Of a DNA stretch of 64,000 nt, positions 32,440 through 40,537 are shown one piece after another. The notes under the pieces are model-generated. The model was not told the DNA's origin. It saw nothing but the letters and a program-made list of their open reading frames with translations, and made no database searches. The DNA is from Leminorella richardii. GTDB lineage: Bacteria; Pseudomonadota; Gammaproteobacteria; Enterobacterales; Enterobacteriaceae. Within the stretch, counting starts at the first letter, position 1. Every line of letters starts with the position of its first letter. A program made the position numbers and the translations under genes. The DNA lies in the NCBI RefSeq assembly GCF_900478135.1, contig NZ_LS483470.1, positions 613,501 to 677,500 of the forward strand. Reading direction: 5' to 3'.

Positions 32440-33401
32440 AGATATTAATCACCGGCGCGTCCGGTTTTATCGGCAGTGCTTTTCTACGGCGCTTTGCGGC
32501 TCTCGGGGATGTGTCGCTGTGCGGCGTGGGGCGGCGTCAGCAGAGCGATCTTCCCCCTTCTGTGCACTACTGCGCGCTGGCTCTCGACAGGCTTAATGAG
32601 CTCGACTTCACGCCCGACGTGGTGATCCACGCGGCGGGAAGAGCCTCGCCTTGGGGAACTCGTCAGGATTACCTGCAGGATAACGTCGACACCACTCAGC
32701 AGGTGATTGACTTTTGCCGCCGCCGAGGACTGCCCCGACTGATCTTTCTTTCCAGCGCGGCGGTGTACTATCGCTTTGAGCATCGTCTCGGCCTGCGGGA
32801 GAGCGATACGATAGGGCCCGAGTTTACCGGTGAATACGGTCGCAGCAAGCGTCAGGCAGAGCTGCTGGTGGAAGGCTACGAGGGTGAAAAGACGATTTTA
32901 CGCCCCTGCGCGGTGTTTGGCCCCGGCGACAGCCTGCTTTTCCCTCCGCTGGTAGCCGCCGCCAAGAAAGGACAGCTGGTTCGGCTAAGTGCTGAAGGCG
33001 TAAAGGCGCAGGCCGATATGATGCACGTTGACGCCCTGTGCGATTACCTGATGCGAGCGGCGACTCGTCCACGGCTAAGGCTGTACTATAACCTGTCAGC
33101 TAACTGCCCCGTTGAAACAGAGAGCCTGCTTCGTCAGGTGCTTCAGCAGCTGGATCTTCCTGCGCCGGGCAAAACGGTGAGACTGGGCACGGCACTGCGC
33201 ATTGCGGGGGTCTTCGAGTGGCTTTGGCGCTGGCTGCCTCTGGCAGGTGAACCCCCTATTACCCGCTTCGGCGTGGCCGTCTTTGGTTATGCCGCAACGC
33301 TGGACGTGACGGCGATGCTGGAGGACTTTGGCTCGCCGCCAGAAGAATTTTTTCCTAGCCTGCAGGCATTTTTGCAAGAATACAAAACGGTGACCCCATG
33401 A
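32436..33401 (+). CDS. NAD(P)-dependent SDR, epimerase/3-beta-HSD-like (second of two)
   Basis: A 321-residue extended SDR with ITGASGFIGSAFLRRF at the N-terminus and the catalytic YGRSKRQAELL. It is clearly related to the SDR at 26523 but not a recent copy. It overlaps the desaturase by four bases. Having two such enzymes implies two separate redox or epimerisation steps, for example beta-keto reduction and oxidation of a hydroxyl group. The substrate is not determined by sequence. Confidence 0.82.
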   Translation: MKILITGASGFIGSAFLRRFAALGDVSLCGVGRRQQSDLPPSVHYCALALDRLNELDFTPDVVIHAAGRASPWGTRQDYLQDNVDTTQQVIDFCRRRGLPRLIFLSSAAVYYRFEHRLGLRESDTIGPEFTGEYGRSKRQAELLVEGYEGEKTILRPCAVFGPGDSLLFPPLVAAAKKGQLVRLSAEGVKAQADMMHVDALCDYLMRAATRPRLRLYYNLSANCPVETESLLRQVLQQLDLPAPGKTVRLGTALRIAGVFEWLWRWLPLAGEPPITRFGVAVFGYAATLDVTAMLEDFGSPPEEFFPSLQAFLQEYKTVTP

Positions 33402-34525
33402 TGCTGATAGCCTTCGTTTGGCTACTGATTTTGCTGTTTAAAGCGAGCACGGCGCTCAGGCTGCTGCGAGTCGCAGGCCGTGAACCCGCTCGTGACCTAG
33501 CGAGCGTAACGGTGGTGCAGCCTATTCTTAGTGGCGATCCCGCGCTGGAGTCTGTACTGGCTTCTAACCTTCAAAGCCTTACAGGAGCAAGCTTTCTCTG
33601 GCTGATTGACGAAGACGATACGCAGGCTGCGCGAGTCACACAGCGGCTCCAGCGGCAGCATCCTGACAGCAGTATTCGCATTTACGCTTACCCGCAGGCG
33701 CCGGAGGGCGTTAATCCAAAGCTGTTTAAAATGGAACAGGGAAGGGCGCTAGTGAACACGTCAGCCATCATGGTGCTCGACGACGACGCAACTTTAGATG
33801 CCGCTTCGCTTCAGGAGATGCTTAACGGCCTTGATGATAATTCTCTGGTGACGGCGCTGCCCTGGTACCGCGCGGCGAATAACGCGCCATCGCGCCTGCT
33901 GGCGCAGTTTGTCAACGACAACTCGGCGATGACCTATTTGCCGCTATTGCCCTACGCACCGCCTCTGACGCTTAACGGCATGTGCTATGTACTGAAGGCA
34001 GAAACCCTTGAGCGAGTGGGCGGTTTTGCGCCGATTATGCGCCACCTGACGGACGACCTAGCGCTGGCTACGATGCTGACCCACAGCGGCGTGCGCATTG
34101 TTCAGTCGACAGCAACCGTGAGTGTGCAAACCAGCGTGCCTGACGTTCGGCGCTACGCCCGACAGATGCACCGCTGGTTTCTGTTCGCAACGTTACTCAT
34201 GCGGGAGAAAAGCGCGCGGGTCAATGTGGCGATTTTTGTGCTTCAGGGGCTGCATCCGCTGCTGCTGTGGGCAATGTGCATCATGGCTTTTTGCGGCAGT
34301 ATGGCGGATATCGGGATCGTAGCGGCGGTGCTGCTCGTTCGGCAGGCGACGCTGCGTCGGGTTCAGCGCGCCGTTTCGGCAGATATCCCCGCCCATCCGG
34401 TGCTTTCCGTACTGTCAGAACTGATGCAGCCGCTGCACCTGCTGAATGCGCTGGTTAACCGCACGATTTACTGGCGCTCGCGCCGCTACCGTATTTTCAG
34501 CAACGATCGCTTTACGTCACTATGA
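33398..34525 (+). CDS. Family 2/21 glycosyltransferase, ceramide-glucosyltransferase-like
   Basis: A 375-residue membrane glycosyltransferase. It shows the D1-D2-D3-QxxRW signature: WLIDEDD (about residue 73), VLDDDATL (about 128), LTDDLAL and QMHRWF (about 256). A hydrophobic N-terminus and C-terminal membrane segments flank it, as in GT21 ceramide glucosyltransferases and HpnI. These move a sugar from a nucleotide sugar to a lipid. It overlaps the SDR by four bases. This gene is the main reason to expect a glycolipid product. Confidence 0.83.
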   Translation: MMLIAFVWLLILLFKASTALRLLRVAGREPARDLASVTVVQPILSGDPALESVLASNLQSLTGASFLWLIDEDDTQAARVTQRLQRQHPDSSIRIYAYPQAPEGVNPKLFKMEQGRALVNTSAIMVLDDDATLDAASLQEMLNGLDDNSLVTALPWYRAANNAPSRLLAQFVNDNSAMTYLPLLPYAPPLTLNGMCYVLKAETLERVGGFAPIMRHLTDDLALATMLTHSGVRIVQSTATVSVQTSVPDVRRYARQMHRWFLFATLLMREKSARVNVAIFVLQGLHPLLLWAMCIMAFCGSMADIGIVAAVLLVRQATLRRVQRAVSADIPAHPVLSVLSELMQPLHLLNALVNRTIYWRSRRYRIFSNDRFTSL

Positions 34526-35094
34526 GCCAGCCTCGTTTGCAGATTGCCTATATTACCGGCAGAAGCCGCCCTAGGGACTGGTCTTTAAGCCCTGCTCAGG
34601 CGGACTTTATTGCACGGGTGACTGATGGAGAAGAAAGCGCGGTGGCGCTGAACTTTCCTTGGATACCCCTGCCTGAAGGGCGCTATGCGGCAACGCCTTT
34701 GCTGCGCGCCAGCGTTAACAACGCGCGTGAGTATCTCGGCTCTCGCCGCGCGGGATTTGTGCAGCACTATCAATCGTCAGCTGTTCAGCTCATTGAAAGG
34801 GCTGACCACACGCTGCTGCTTTCCGGCAGCTGTGGGCTGGAACTGTTTAATAATCTTCAACTACCGCCTGCCCTTATGCAGCGCGTTAGCGTGTTTGCCT
34901 ATGGCCCAGTGGCCAGAAAGCGGCCTGACTGCCGTCACCTGTTGGTGCAGGGGCACCGGGACTGGATTTCTCGCCTGTGGTTTTCCCAGTCGGATGTACA
35001 GATAGACTGCGGGCATATGGACTATCTTGTGCAGCCGGAAATGGTCACGCTGTGCCGCGGATTTATTCACAGTCTTGATGAGCGAGAGGCATAA
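34522..35094 (+). CDS. Orphan protein of the lipid cluster (190 aa)
   Basis: I do not recognise this protein. It has 190 residues and no signal peptide or clear membrane helix. Aromatic- and His-rich stretches are seen near the end (GHRDWISRLWFSQSDVQIDCGHMDYL), as is a glycine-containing LLLSGSCGLELF near the middle. It is locked between two glycosyltransferases: a 4-base overlap with the one before, and a TAA-ATG junction with the one after. It could be an accessory of either or a hydrolase-like enzyme acting on the sugar moiety. No function is claimed. Confidence 0.75.
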   Translation: MSQPRLQIAYITGRSRPRDWSLSPAQADFIARVTDGEESAVALNFPWIPLPEGRYAATPLLRASVNNAREYLGSRRAGFVQHYQSSAVQLIERADHTLLLSGSCGLELFNNLQLPPALMQRVSVFAYGPVARKRPDCRHLLVQGHRDWISRLWFSQSDVQIDCGHMDYLVQPEMVTLCRGFIHSLDEREA

Positions 35095-36303
35095 ATGCAG
35101 CGTCTGTTAGACATTATCCCTCCCGGCGTTGAACGCATTGACCTGCTGGCGCCGCCGTTTTCAGGCCATCTGCATCCAGTGCTGGCGATGGGCAAGGCGC
35201 TTTCAGCCTACTATCAGGTTCGCATTGTCAGCACGCGCGGGGCGATTGCCCGTATTCAGGCCGCCGGGCTGCCAATGCTGATACTGGAAGGAGAGTACGA
35301 CACACCGCTGCTGTCGGTGGTTAATCCCCAATATGCGGTAAAGTCCCACCCGGTTCGGCTGTATCGACAGTTTCGCTCCGTTGTCAGCCTGCTTAAAGGC
35401 TTTGCTGACGAGCTGGAGCAGGTGTGGCGACAGGAGGGCACACCGGATTTGGCGATTGCTGACTTTACGCTTCCGGTGGTGGGTGAAGTGTGCCGCAGGC
35501 TCAATATTTCCTGGTGGAGCAGCCTGCCGTCGCCCTGCGTGATGGAAGCGCCAGACGGCACGCCGGCCTACTGCGGTGGCCTGATGCCCGCTAAAGGCTT
35601 TGTCGATCGCCTGTGGCACTTTGTTCACAGGAAAAAAGTCAGGCTGTTTAAACGCTCGGTATTTTGGCTGTTTCGCGACGTTATTCGTCAAACGGGGATT
35701 ACCCGGCTGTATCGGGCTGACGGCAGCGAGAACGCCTATTCTCCCACGCGGATTTTAGCCCTGAGTGAGGAGGCATTTGAATTCCCTCGCTCTTGGCCTG
35801 CGTCTGTAACCTTTATTGGCCCAGCGCTCTATACACCACCAACGGGTGGAGAACCTCCTCCCTTTGTTGAGGGCAAGCGCCACGTGTTGATCACGCTGGG
35901 TACACATCTTGACTGGCATAAAGACGCCGTAGCGAAAGCCGTGATGGCGCTGGCGCACACTCTGCCTGACTGGGAGTTTCATTTTACTGACGGTCATCCT
36001 GCGGGAGAAGAACAGCGGCGGCAGGGTAATTTTAGCCGCGTTGCATGGGTCGATTACGACCTTTGGCTGACCCGCTATGATGCCGTGATCCACCACGGCG
36101 GCGCGGGGATTATGTGGCACTGCCTGAAGAAAAACGTTCCTGCGCTGGTCTACCCGGTGGACTACGACCAGTTCGATCACGCCGCTAGGCTTGAATACAG
36201 CGGCAGGGGCGTTTGGATTCGGGGTGGACTGGGCTCTCTGGAAAGGGCCGGTTCGCAGCTGGTGAAGCTGGTATCAGAGTGTGACAGAGAGGCGAAAGGG
36301 TAA
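35095..36303 (+). CDS. GT1-family (UGT/MGT-like) glycosyltransferase
   Basis: A 402-residue GT-B glycosyltransferase. The N-terminal acceptor domain begins PPFSGHLHPVLAMGKAL, and the C-terminal donor domain contains the UGT-type signature VIHHGGAGIMWHCLKKNVPALVYPVDYDQFDHA. It normally transfers an activated sugar to a hydroxyl of a small lipophilic acceptor. It starts directly after the stop of the orphan gene and ends the operon; a strong terminator follows at 36304. Together with the GT2-type enzyme it suggests a two-sugar or twice-modified head group. Confidence 0.87.
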   Translation: MQRLLDIIPPGVERIDLLAPPFSGHLHPVLAMGKALSAYYQVRIVSTRGAIARIQAAGLPMLILEGEYDTPLLSVVNPQYAVKSHPVRLYRQFRSVVSLLKGFADELEQVWRQEGTPDLAIADFTLPVVGEVCRRLNISWWSSLPSPCVMEAPDGTPAYCGGLMPAKGFVDRLWHFVHRKKVRLFKRSVFWLFRDVIRQTGITRLYRADGSENAYSPTRILALSEEAFEFPRSWPASVTFIGPALYTPPTGGEPPPFVEGKRHVLITLGTHLDWHKDAVAKAVMALAHTLPDWEFHFTDGHPAGEEQRRQGNFSRVAWVDYDLWLTRYDAVIHHGGAGIMWHCLKKNVPALVYPVDYDQFDHAARLEYSGRGVWIRGGLGSLERAGSQLVKLVSECDREAKG

Positions 36304-36328
36304 CGGCGCGTGAAGCGCGCCGTTTTTT
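36304..36328 (+). terminator. Terminator of the lipid-biosynthesis operon
   Basis: CGGCGCG/CGCGCCG with the loop TGAAG, followed by TTTTTT, begins at the stop codon of the last operon gene. It is the only clear terminator found between 25.5 and 36.3 kb, which supports one transcription unit. Confidence 0.92.
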
Positions 36329-36346
36329 CATGATGCTGGCTGTGGG

Positions 36347-37312
36347 CTATGGGCGCTTTTTCAGCCCGGCAAAGGTGTCACGGATGGCGCGCTCCGGAAG
36401 CTGTACGCCGATAAACACCAGTGTGCTTTGGGGCGTTTCGTGCTCCTCCCACTCTCTGTCCCAGTCGGCGCTGTATAGGCGCTGAACCCCCTGAAACAGC
36501 AGACGTCTGGGCTGGCCTTCGATCCACAGCATGCCCTTATAGCGCAGCAGTTTGTCGGCAAAGCCCAGCAGCAGGTTTTCCATTACTTTAGACACTTCTT
36601 CCAACACGACCGGATAGTCGAGGTTGACGACGATGGACGAAATGTCGTTCTGCTTATCCGGTATAAAGTGAAAGCGAGGCTTCTGAGGCAGCACGTTCTC
36701 TTCCAGCATAAAGCCGTTGGTGTTAAACAGCAGCGCTAGGTCGATGTCGCCGTGAGTCACTTTATAAATCGGCGCGCGAGCGTTGATGCGCTGTAGTCGT
36801 TCTACCAGTTCATCATGCTCTTTGGCAACGTCAGTTTTCGTGAGCAGCAGTCTGTCAGCGTAGCCTATTTGCGACTGTGCAATAGTGAACTGATCCATCT
36901 GCTGCCCGGCGTGTACGGCGTCCACCAGAGCGATAACGCCGTCGAGCAGGTAGCGCTGACAAATGATTTCATGAGAGAAAAACGTTTGAATAATAGGCCC
37001 GGGATCCGCCATGCCGGTGCATTCGATGATCAGCCTGTCAAACGCCACTTCGCCTTTATCCAGCTCGTCGAGCAAATCCAGCAGTGCGTCTTCCAGCTCT
37101 TTGGAGCGGGTGCAGCAAATGCAGCCGTTAGTCAGGGTTTTAATCTGAGTAGCGCGATCGCCAATAATGTCAGCGTCGATAGGGGCATCGCCGAATTCGT
37201 TTTCAATCACGGCGATTTTATAGCCGTGCTGTTCCTGAAGAATATGGCGCAGCAGCGTCGTTTTGCCCGCGCCGAGGAAGCCAGTTAGTAGGGTTACTGC
37301 AATAGGTGCCAT
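36347..37312 (-). CDS. yjiA: YjiA-like COG0523 GTPase (CobW/G3E family)
   Basis: A 321-residue GTP-dependent metal-trafficking protein. Walker A is GFLGAGKTTLLRH, the metal-binding cysteine motif is GCICC, and TKTD serves as base-recognition motif; a CobW C-terminal domain follows. Length and spelling match E. coli YjiA (318 aa), which binds zinc and cobalt. It follows yjiX on the same strand, the same order as E. coli btsT-yjiX-yjiA. Confidence 0.92.
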   Translation of the reverse strand: MAPIAVTLLTGFLGAGKTTLLRHILQEQHGYKIAVIENEFGDAPIDADIIGDRATQIKTLTNGCICCTRSKELEDALLDLLDELDKGEVAFDRLIIECTGMADPGPIIQTFFSHEIICQRYLLDGVIALVDAVHAGQQMDQFTIAQSQIGYADRLLLTKTDVAKEHDELVERLQRINARAPIYKVTHGDIDLALLFNTNGFMLEENVLPQKPRFHFIPDKQNDISSIVVNLDYPVVLEEVSKVMENLLLGFADKLLRYKGMLWIEGQPRRLLFQGVQRLYSADWDREWEEHETPQSTLVFIGVQLPERAIRDTFAGLKKRP

Positions 37313-37388
37313 TCTAGGTCTCCTGTCCGAGGGTATGTCCCGTCATTATCCACTAGAGTTGACGTTATGGATAATGGTGGGACAGATC

Positions 37389-37592
37389 CTAGCAGCAGCG
37401 CATGCCGCCTTTGCCGTCGCCGCCGTAGCGCGCCTGCTGGCGTTCACGGAAGAATTCGGTATAGGTCATGACAGGCTGATCCGGGTGGTTGGTTTTAATA
37501 TGTTGAACATAGGTATCGTAGTCCGGAATGCCGATAAGCATGCGGGCTGCCTGACCGAGATACTTTGTTGCTTCGCCGAGTTGACCAAACAT
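37389..37592 (-). CDS. yjiX: YjiX/YbdD-family small protein
   Basis: A 67-residue protein (MFGQLGEATKYLGQAARMLIGIPDYDTYVQHIKTNHPDQPVM) of the YbdD/YjiX family. The family accompanies CstA/BtsT-type peptide or pyruvate transporters almost everywhere and is probably needed for their activity. It ends in GGMRCC. In E. coli yjiX directly follows btsT; here 435 bp with a btsT terminator and a structured element lie between them. Confidence 0.92.
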   Translation of the reverse strand: MFGQLGEATKYLGQAARMLIGIPDYDTYVQHIKTNHPDQPVMTYTEFFRERQQARYGGDGKGGMRCC

Positions 37593-37672
37593 GGTGGATT
37601 TCCTGATCCCGATAGTTACGGGATGATTGATAATGACAAACTTAAGAAAATTAAAAGGTCTATGGAGTAAAA

Positions 37673-37875
37673 CGGCGGGAGAGTGTTACTCGCTCCGCTC
37701 GCCCTACGGGCCAACACTTCGTGTTGTTCAACGCCTAAAGGCGTTGTCCGTTGGGGTCGACTTGGCGTAAGCCAACGACAAACTAGCGCAAGCTGGTTTG
37801 AACAGCGCTTGCGCTGGCCCGCTAGGGTGAAGCCGAAAGGCTTCATAACGGCCCGTAGGAGGGCTAGGCCCGCCG
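37673..37875 (+). ncRNA. Multi-hairpin element, candidate structured RNA
   Basis: About 200 bp between yjiX and btsT folds into nested stems. An outer stem CGGCGGG (37673-37679) pairs with CCCGCCG (37869-37875). Inside it, CCTACGGGCC (37703-37712) pairs with GGCCCGTAGG (37850-37859). Six local hairpins are enclosed: CAACAC/GTGTTG (37712-37726), CAACGCC/GGCGTTG (37729-37746), TTGGC/GCCAA (37762-37775), CAAACTAGC/GCTGGTTTG (37779-37800), CAGCG/CGCTG (37803-37816) and TGAAGCC/GGCTTCA (37828-37845). On the plus strand the loops include GTAA, GCAA and GAAA (GNRA type) and CTTG, all stable RNA tetraloops; the minus-strand loops are not. That points to a plus-strand RNA. No protein is encoded and I do not recognise the family. 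A palindromic DNA repeat is the alternative. Confidence 0.4.
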
Positions 37876-37989
37876 CACACCTAAAGCTAATTCAAGCGCT
37901 CTTCCGGCCGTTCACAAAGCTTATGTTGGCTCAGGTTTTTTTTAGGCCGGAATATACACTGAGTCAATTGATACGGTTTATCTACGAGT

Positions 37990-38013
37990 AAAGCCCCGCT
38001 TGCGCGGGGCTTT
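37990..38013 (-). terminator. Terminator after btsT
   Basis: AAAGCCCCGC/GCGGGGCTTT with a 4-base loop lies 15 bases past the btsT stop on the minus strand. It implies that yjiX-yjiA is at least partly transcribed separately from btsT. Confidence 0.85.
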
Positions 38014-38027
38014 GAGCCTACTCTAAC

Positions 38028-40178
38028 TTAGTGACTCGTAGAGATTTTAATACCTTCTTTAGGAACAGGAACATACGGCGTTTCTTTGTCGGTGCGCTCA
38101 GTGTTTTTGCGCACTTTCAGCCAGGTACTCAGTCCGTAGAAGATGATGCTGTACACAACCACCAGGAACAGAATACTCAGTCCGGCGTTGGTGTAGTTGT
38201 TGATAACGATGTGGTTCATGTTAGCAAGCTGCTGTGCGGTCAATTCACCACCGGCGGCGATGCGCGCCTTGTACTCGCTGGCCATGTAGAAGAAGCCTTC
38301 GAGCTGTGGGTTGACGCTAAACAGCTTCATGCCCAGCGCCCAAGTCGTACAGATAAGCAGCCATACAGCCGGAACAACGGTAACCCAGATGTACTTGGTG
38401 CGCTGCATTTTAATCAGGATGACGGTACACAGAACCAGCGCCACGGCAGCCAGCATCTGGTTAGAGATGCCGAACAGCGGCCACAGGCTCTTAACGCCGC
38501 CCAGCGGGTCAACAACGCCTTGGTACAGCAGGTAGCCCCACAGGCCTACGCAGCCAGCGGTGCCAACGATGCCGGCAACCAGAGAGTCAGTTTTCTTCAG
38601 GAACGGAATGAAGTTACCCAGCAGGTCTTGCAGCATAAAGCGGCCAGAGCGGGTGCCTGCGTCTAGAGCGGTCAGGATGAACAGCGCTTCAAACAGAATA
38701 CCGAAGTGGTACCAGAAGCCCATGTCAGCCATTGGCATGATCTTGTGGAACACGTGGGCAATACCTACTGCCAGCGTCGGTGCACCACCCGCGCGGTTCA
38801 GAACGGACGGTTCGCCGATGTCCTTCGCCGTTTGCAGGATCTCTTCTGGAGAAATCACGAAGCCCCAAGAGCTGACCGTTGCTGCCGCCTGTGCGGTAAC
38901 GTCTTTCAGCTGAGCCATAATCATTGGTGCATTCTCGCCGCCCAGCTCGTGCAGGTTAGGCATGGTGATGCCCAGCGCAGCCGGTGGCGTGTTCATGGCG
39001 AAGTAGAGTCCAGGTTCAATGATAGAAGCGGCAACCAGCGCCATGATGGCAACAAAGGATTCCATCAGCATTGCGCCGTAGCCGATAAAGCGAGCGTCGG
39101 TTTCACAGGCCAACAGCTTCGGCGTGGTGCCGGAAGAGATCAGCGCGTGGAAGCCAGACACTGCGCCACAGGCGATGGTAATGAACAGGAATGGGAACAG
39201 AGCGCCTTTCCACAGAGGACCGGTACCGTCAATGTACGGCGTGACCGCTGGCATTTTCAGATCCGGATTCAGGATCACGATGCCGATGGCCAGACCAACG
39301 ATAACGCCGATCTTCAGGAAGGTTGCCAGATAGTCGCGAGGCGCCAGAATCAGCCATACCGGCAGCAGAGCTGAAACAAACGCGTAGCCAATCAGGGTAT
39401 AGGTGATAGTGGTATCTTTAAAGGTCAGCGCCGGGCCCCAGTACGGGTCGTGGGCGATAACGCCGCCGAAGTAGATAGAGGCGATCAGCAGAACAATACC
39501 AATAACGGACACTTCACCCACCCGACCCGGGCGGAGGAATCGCATGTAGATACCCATAAACAGCGCAATTGGCACCGTGGAGCACACGGTGAATACGCCC
39601 CATGGGCTTTCTGCCAGCGCCTTGACCACAATCAGTGCCAGTACGGCAAGGATGATAATCATGATCAGGAAGCAGCCGAATAGGGCAATGGTGCCGGGGA
39701 CAGGACCCATCTCTTCTTTCACCATTTCGCCCAAAGAGGCTCCGTTACGGCGAGAAGAGATAAACAGCACCATAAAGTCTTGTACCGCACCCGCCAGCAC
39801 AACGCCCGCCAGCAGCCACAGCGTGCCGGGCAGGTAGCCCATCTGTGCAGCCAGAACCGGCCCAACCAGCGGGCCCGCGCCTGCGATAGCGGCGAAGTGG
39901 TGACCAAACAGCACGTAGCGGTTGGTAGGAACATAGTTCAGGCCGTCGTTATTAAGGACGGCGGGGGTAGAACGAGTGGCGTCAAGCTTCATCACCTTCT
40001 GGGCGATGTAGAGACTGTAGTAGCGATAGGCTACCAGATAGACGGAAACGGAAGCGACGACGATCCACAGTGCGCTTACGTGTTCCCCTCTGCGCAGGGC
40101 GACAACCGCCAGGCAGAAAGCGCCGATGATTCCGAGAACCACCCACGGTACATGCTTAAGAAAGCTGTTCTTGTTCAT
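38028..40178 (-). CDS. btsT: BtsT pyruvate/H+ symporter (CstA family)
   Basis: A 716-residue carbon-starvation-type transporter with about 16-18 membrane segments, the same length as E. coli BtsT (YjiY) and longer than CstA. Family stretches include GHHFAAIAGAGPLVGPVLAAQMGYLPGTLW and SGFHALISSGTTPKLL. BtsT imports pyruvate when the BtsSR two-component system senses it. The presence of yjiX-yjiA downstream and BtsR-like boxes upstream supports btsT over cstA. Confidence 0.93.
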   Translation of the reverse strand: MNKNSFLKHVPWVVLGIIGAFCLAVVALRRGEHVSALWIVVASVSVYLVAYRYYSLYIAQKVMKLDATRSTPAVLNNDGLNYVPTNRYVLFGHHFAAIAGAGPLVGPVLAAQMGYLPGTLWLLAGVVLAGAVQDFMVLFISSRRNGASLGEMVKEEMGPVPGTIALFGCFLIMIIILAVLALIVVKALAESPWGVFTVCSTVPIALFMGIYMRFLRPGRVGEVSVIGIVLLIASIYFGGVIAHDPYWGPALTFKDTTITYTLIGYAFVSALLPVWLILAPRDYLATFLKIGVIVGLAIGIVILNPDLKMPAVTPYIDGTGPLWKGALFPFLFITIACGAVSGFHALISSGTTPKLLACETDARFIGYGAMLMESFVAIMALVAASIIEPGLYFAMNTPPAALGITMPNLHELGGENAPMIMAQLKDVTAQAAATVSSWGFVISPEEILQTAKDIGEPSVLNRAGGAPTLAVGIAHVFHKIMPMADMGFWYHFGILFEALFILTALDAGTRSGRFMLQDLLGNFIPFLKKTDSLVAGIVGTAGCVGLWGYLLYQGVVDPLGGVKSLWPLFGISNQMLAAVALVLCTVILIKMQRTKYIWVTVVPAVWLLICTTWALGMKLFSVNPQLEGFFYMASEYKARIAAGGELTAQQLANMNHIVINNYTNAGLSILFLVVVYSIIFYGLSTWLKVRKNTERTDKETPYVPVPKEGIKISTSH

Positions 40179-40344
40179 AAAAGACCTACTTGTCAGACAA
40201 AGGCAAACGGCCGGAGCCGCGTGTATGCAGTCGATATATTGGGAATCTTTTTGTGATTGTTAAGAGATTCTGTGGCCAGCCAGAGGACTACGACCACGAT
40301 AGCTATGATGAAGGAATCGCTCTACGGCAGGGCGGCGAATTGGT

Positions 40345-40372
40345 TAAGCGGTGGTATAAAAGGTTAAGCGGT
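40345..40372 (-). promoter_or_regulatory. BtsR (YehT) direct-repeat boxes upstream of btsT
   Basis: Read on the btsT strand, ACCGCTTA occurs twice (40345-40352 and 40365-40372) with 12 bases between. This agrees with the BtsR motif ACC(G/A)CT(C/T)A in direct repeat with about 13 bases spacing known from E. coli. A third copy is at 40459-40466. The pair lies about 170-195 bp upstream of the btsT start. Confidence 0.7.
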
Positions 40373-40420
40373 TGTTTGGGCGCCCAAGCGGTTTAAATCG
40401 CCTGATTTCGGGCTGCATTT

Positions 40421-40436
40421 TGTGACTGTAGTCACA
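40421..40436. promoter_or_regulatory. CRP-binding site upstream of btsT
   Basis: TGTGACTGTAGTCACA fits the CRP consensus TGTGA-N6-TCACA perfectly, 243 bp upstream of the btsT start codon. CRP control of btsT is known in E. coli. Confidence 0.75.
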
Positions 40437-40489
40437 TTATTTCGATGCTGCGAAAGGTTAAGCGGTGTTTTGTCGGTTGGTTGTGTGAA

Positions 40490-40520
40490 AAAAGCGCGCC
40501 ATTCAGTTCGGCGCGCTTTT
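40490..40520 (-). terminator. Terminator after cusA
   Basis: GCGCGCC (40494-40500) pairs with GGCGCGC (40510-40516), flanked by A and T tracts, so it can act on the minus strand just past the cusA stop. Confidence 0.85.
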
Positions 40521-40537
40521 CTACTTTTTAGACGGCG

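Noticed and set aside
36347..37312. YjiA as a cobalamin-biosynthesis (CobW) gene
   Set aside because: The btsT-yjiX-yjiA neighbourhood and length match YjiA; no cobalamin genes are present.
37673..37875. Retron msr/msd or CRISPR-like interpretation of the multi-hairpin element
   Set aside because: No reverse transcriptase gene nearby and the hairpins differ in sequence from each other, so it is neither a retron cassette nor an array.
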